A stretch of 58,166 nucleotides of DNA from Pseudomonadota bacterium (lineage in GTDB: Bacteria; Pseudomonadota; Gammaproteobacteria; Burkholderiales; Burkholderiaceae_C), in assembly GCA_018240325.1 (NCBI GenBank), contig JAFEFZ010000252.1, forward strand, positions 1 to 58,166. Direction: 5' to 3'. The notes beneath the pieces were generated by a model. The model ran no database searches. It worked only from the letters and a program-made list of their open reading frames with translations, and was not told the DNA's origin. Shown one piece after another: positions 52,071-58,166 of this stretch. Made by a program: the position numbers and the translations under genes. Position 1 is the first letter of the stretch; every line of letters starts with the position of its first letter.

Positions 52071-52208
52071 CTAGGACAGACCGAGGCGCTTGCGGCCCTT
52101 GGCGCGGCGTGCATTGATGACCGCGCGGCCGCCGCGCGTCTTCATGCGCACCAGGAAACCGTGGGTGCGGGCGCGACGGACTTTGGAGGGCTGGTAGGTG
52201 CGTTTCAT
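52071..52208 (-). CDS. rpmH: 50S ribosomal protein L34
   Basis: Very basic ribosomal protein of 45 aa: it begins [19 protein letters not shown] and ends GRKRLGLS. One residue longer than the usual 44, with LGLS replacing the common C-terminus. It is the first gene of rpmH-rnpA-yidD-yidC, transcribed away from dnaA. Confidence 0.98.
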   Translation of the reverse strand: MKRTYQPSKVRRARTHGFLVRMKTRGGRAVINARRAKGRKRLGLS

Positions 52209-52651
52209 CGGGGTTCCTGGGTCTCGGGCAAGCGTGGGCCCGGCTTGGAGGAGGATGTGGATCGTTCGCGACGGCTGCCGGCATGCGCGCCGCCGCAGAT
52301 GCGCGGCCGGTGCGCATCATCGCGGCATCGCTGCCGGTGTGTTCCTTTGGATCGGGCCGCCTTTGGCGATCAGCGCTCGAGCCGGCCACTGCAGCCTTGC
52401 CGCTGCCGCGCTGCCGCCCTCGCCCTGCCACTACCGGCCGACCATCACCGCCCGACCGTTGCCGCCGAATCACGGCTGCGCCGGCCCGGCGAACCCGCGA
52501 TTACAGCAAAAAACCGCTTATCGGTCAAACACTTGCACCGCGCCGCTTGGCTCGGGTTGCGGCTTGACGATGGGCTTCGAACTGTGGATAACTGCGTCCG
52601 GCACCGGCCATCACCCTAGAATGCCGGGTCAAGAAAGATGAGTTCTCCACA
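52209..52651. other. Candidate replication origin (oriC) and rpmH/dnaA promoter region
   Basis: Gene-free 443-bp gap between divergent rpmH and dnaA, the usual place of an origin in this group. It contains one perfect DnaA box (TGTGGATAA at 52583-52591), a second TTCTCCACA touching the dnaA start (52643-52651), a weaker TGTGGATCG at 52256-52264, and a locally AT-richer stretch with an A6 run and CTTATCGGTCAAACAC (about 52497-52535) that could be the unwinding element. Few good boxes are present in the gap itself; two more lie in rnpA. Confidence 0.65.
52564..52592 (+). promoter_or_regulatory. Candidate dnaA promoter overlapped by a DnaA box
   Basis: TTGACG at 52564-52569 and GATAAC at 52587-52592, 17-bp spacing. 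The perfect DnaA box (52583-52591) covers the -10, a classic autoregulatory layout. A second possible -10, TAGAAT at 52617-52622, lies closer to the gene. Confidence 0.6.
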
Positions 52652-54040
52652 ATGATCGACAACTTGTGGGAGCAGGCCTGCGAACGTCTGGCGGCCCAAC
52701 TGCCCGAACAGCAATACAACACCTGGATCCGCTCGCTGCCGCCGGCCGTGATCGAGCCCGGCGGCGAGGCAGCGGTCGCCAGCGTGCGGGTGCCCAACCG
52801 CTTCAAGCTCGACTGGATCCGCACCCAGTACGCCGGCCTGATCGAGTCGGTGCTCAGCGAGCTGGCGGCGCAACCGGTGCGGCTCGAGCTGGCCTTGACA
52901 CCGCGTGAAGCCCAGGCGCCGGCGCCGCTGCGGCGCGACAGCCTGGCGGCAACGGCGCAGGTCGCCGTCGGCGCCGTCCCGGCTGCGCCCGCACCGGCGG
53001 CTGTGCCGCCGCCGGCCAGCCGGCACCGGCTCAACCCGGCATTGACCTTCGATTCGCTGGTACCTGGGCGCGCCAACCAGATGGCGCGCACCGCAGCGCT
53101 GTACGTGGCCGGCGCGCCCGGGCACATGTACAACCCGCTGTTCATCTACGGCGGGGTCGGCCTGGGCAAGACCCACCTGGTGCACGCGGTGGGCAACGCG
53201 CTGCTCAAGGACCGGCCCGACGCGCGCGTGCTGTACCTGCACGCCGAGCAGTTCATCAGCGACGTCGTCAAGAACTACCAGCGCAAGACCTTCGACGAGC
53301 TGAAGGCCAAGTACCACCAGCTGGACCTGCTGCTGATCGACGACGTGCAGTTCTTCGCCGGCAAGGAGCGCACCCAGGAGGAGTTCTTCAACGCCTTCGA
53401 GGCGCTCTTGGCCAAGCGCGCGCACATCATCATGACCAGCGACACCTACCCGAAGGGGCTGGCCGACATCGACGAGCGCCTGACCAGCCGCTTCGATGCC
53501 GGGCTGACGGTGGCGATCGAGCCGCCCGAGCTGGAGATGCGCGTGGCGATCCTGATCAAGAAGGCCGATGCCGACGGCGCACCGATGCCCGAAGACGTGG
53601 CCTTCTTCATCGCCAAGAACGTGCGCGCCAACGTGCGCGAGCTCGAGGGCGCGCTGCGCAAGGTGCTGGCCTACAGCCGCTTCAGCCAGAAGGAGATCAG
53701 CATCGGCCTGGCACGCGAGGCGTTGCGCGACCTGCTGTCGATCCAGAACCGCCAGATCGGCGTGGAGAACATCCAGAAGACGGTGGCCGACTTCTACAAG
53801 ATCAAGGTCGCCGACATGTACAGCAAGAAGCGCCCTGCCAGCATCGCGCGGCCGCGCCAGATCGCGATGTATCTGGCCAAGGAGCTGACGCAGAAGAGCC
53901 TGCCCGAGATCGGCGAGCTCTTCGGCGGCCGCGACCACACCACGGTGCTGCACGCGGTGCGCAAGGTGGGCGGCGAGCGCAGCAAGAACAGCGAGCTCAA
54001 CCAGCAGCTGCACGTGCTCGAGCAGGCGCTGAAGGGCTGA
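52652..54040 (+). CDS. dnaA: Chromosomal replication initiator protein DnaA
   Basis: Initiator ATPase (462 aa) that binds DnaA boxes and melts oriC. Domain I begins [20 protein letters not shown]; a linker (about residues 90-125) follows; domain III has Walker [11 protein letters not shown], Walker [11 protein letters not shown] and sensor regions; domain IV carries the box-binding signature [19 protein letters not shown] 52652 is the canonical start. It is read away from rpmH and followed by dnaN. Confidence 0.99.
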   Translation: MIDNLWEQACERLAAQLPEQQYNTWIRSLPPAVIEPGGEAAVASVRVPNRFKLDWIRTQYAGLIESVLSELAAQPVRLELALTPREAQAPAPLRRDSLAATAQVAVGAVPAAPAPAAVPPPASRHRLNPALTFDSLVPGRANQMARTAALYVAGAPGHMYNPLFIYGGVGLGKTHLVHAVGNALLKDRPDARVLYLHAEQFISDVVKNYQRKTFDELKAKYHQLDLLLIDDVQFFAGKERTQEEFFNAFEALLAKRAHIIMTSDTYPKGLADIDERLTSRFDAGLTVAIEPPELEMRVAILIKKADADGAPMPEDVAFFIAKNVRANVRELEGALRKVLAYSRFSQKEISIGLAREALRDLLSIQNRQIGVENIQKTVADFYKIKVADMYSKKRPASIARPRQIAMYLAKELTQKSLPEIGELFGGRDHTTVLHAVRKVGGERSKNSELNQQLHVLEQALKG

Positions 54041-54286
54041 CGGTGCCGCGGCCGCCGGCCCGGCTGCCGCCGCGGCCGAAACCTGGGGACAACTTTCCGA
54101 CAACTGCACACCTGTCCACAGGCGCCGCCCCGACCCACGACTTGTTGTCGCCGCCTCCCCACTGCGCCCCCATACCCGCCCACAGCCTTCGCCCGAACAT
54201 AAAGTCTTGATCGGACAAGCGAAAATGGCGTTCTCCACAGCCCGGTCGCCGCTCTACTACCAGTCCCAAGAAACAAAGAGGAAGAC
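54041..54286. promoter_or_regulatory. dnaA-dnaN intergenic region with DnaA-box-like sites
   Basis: A 246-bp gap holding CTGTCCACA at 54112-54120 and TTCTCCACA at 54231-54239, the latter identical to the site at the dnaA start. It is less GC-rich toward dnaN. A strong ribosome site (AGAGGAAG) precedes the dnaN ATG. Could contribute to origin function or regulate dnaN. Confidence 0.5.
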
Positions 54287-58004
<3,718 letters not shown>

Positions 58005-58156
58005 CGGCGGGGTGCTCGCGGGGCGGCCGCGCGGGCGGTCGGCGCGCACCCGGCGGGCCGCCGGCGTCGGCCCGTAAGCTCCACGGCGGGGCTCGGCTGG
58101 CAAAATCGCGGCCCATCACAACCAAGGGCGGGCGGGCCGGTGGCCTGGAGTTTTCG

Positions 58157-58166
58157 ATGGACGACC
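58157..58166 (+). CDS. Start of an unidentified gene (cut by window end)
   Basis: ATG at 58157 followed by GACGACC, with GGAG at 58147-58150 as a ribosome site 6 nt upstream. Only three codons are visible, so no product can be named. Confidence 0.35.

Overview
The window looks like a very GC-rich (about 70%) betaproteobacterial chromosome around the replication origin. Gene content and order (mreBCD-mrdA divergent from gatCAB; pyrE divergent from a Crc-like exonuclease; kefB divergent from kdsD-kdsC-lptC; rpmH-rnpA-yidD-yidC-mnmE divergent from dnaA-dnaN-gyrB) point to Burkholderiales, most likely the Rubrivivax/Leptothrix/Methylibium side. This placement is inferred from order and protein character, not from a database search. 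No tRNA, rRNA, CRISPR array, insertion sequence or prophage was recognised.

Layout. 1-4666 (minus): cell-elongation operon mreB-mreC-mreD-mrdA, with mrdA cut by the window edge. 4964-8225 (plus): gatC-gatA-gatB amidotransferase operon with overlapping genes. 8268-10484: a DUF4124 protein and pyrE (minus), back to back with an exonuclease III/Crc homologue (plus). 10667-17378 (plus): a TetR/CerR-type regulator with a near-perfect operator, followed by outer-membrane factor, adaptor and permease of an RND efflux pump; the permease carries an in-frame GC-rich repeat. 17487-25383: accessory and housekeeping singles (ParA-like ATPase, ClC channel, Ogt, DUF488 and DUF2945 proteins, M48 peptidase, TMEM175-like channel, a small unknown protein, AmpG-like permease). 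25388-28826 (minus): a tight cassette of an MmeI-like single-chain restriction-modification enzyme and a HepT/MntA toxin-antitoxin pair. 29095-37687: a membrane-protein remnant, a putative outer-membrane protein, thioredoxin 2, an Ig-like lipoprotein, an M16 peptidase, a divergent ABC1 kinase-like protein and two tiny overlapping ORFs. 37779-41348: acyl-CoA synthetase, HDOD protein, glycine-rich RRM protein. 41467-46749: SDR, lptC, kdsC, kdsD divergent from a KefB/C-type antiporter. 46931-58004: pcm, mnmE, yidC, yidD, rnpA, rpmH, the origin region, dnaA, dnaN, gyrB. A new ORF begins at 58157.

Most interesting signals: (1) a GC-rich repeat family (core GCCGGGCCGCCCCAAG) in four settings: inside an RND permease gene, as a coding tandem array forming the N-terminus of a DUF488 protein, in a 5' leader, and as a triple hairpin at a gene end; (2) two strong DnaA boxes lying within rnpA, in an RnpA segment that looks inserted; (3) the compact restriction-modification plus HepT/MntA cassette; (4) a Crc-like exonuclease III with intact catalytic residues whose start codon is only 12 bp from that of pyrE; (5) a recurring CTAGAAT -10-like motif, sometimes placed so close to the start codon that a leaderless transcript is predicted.
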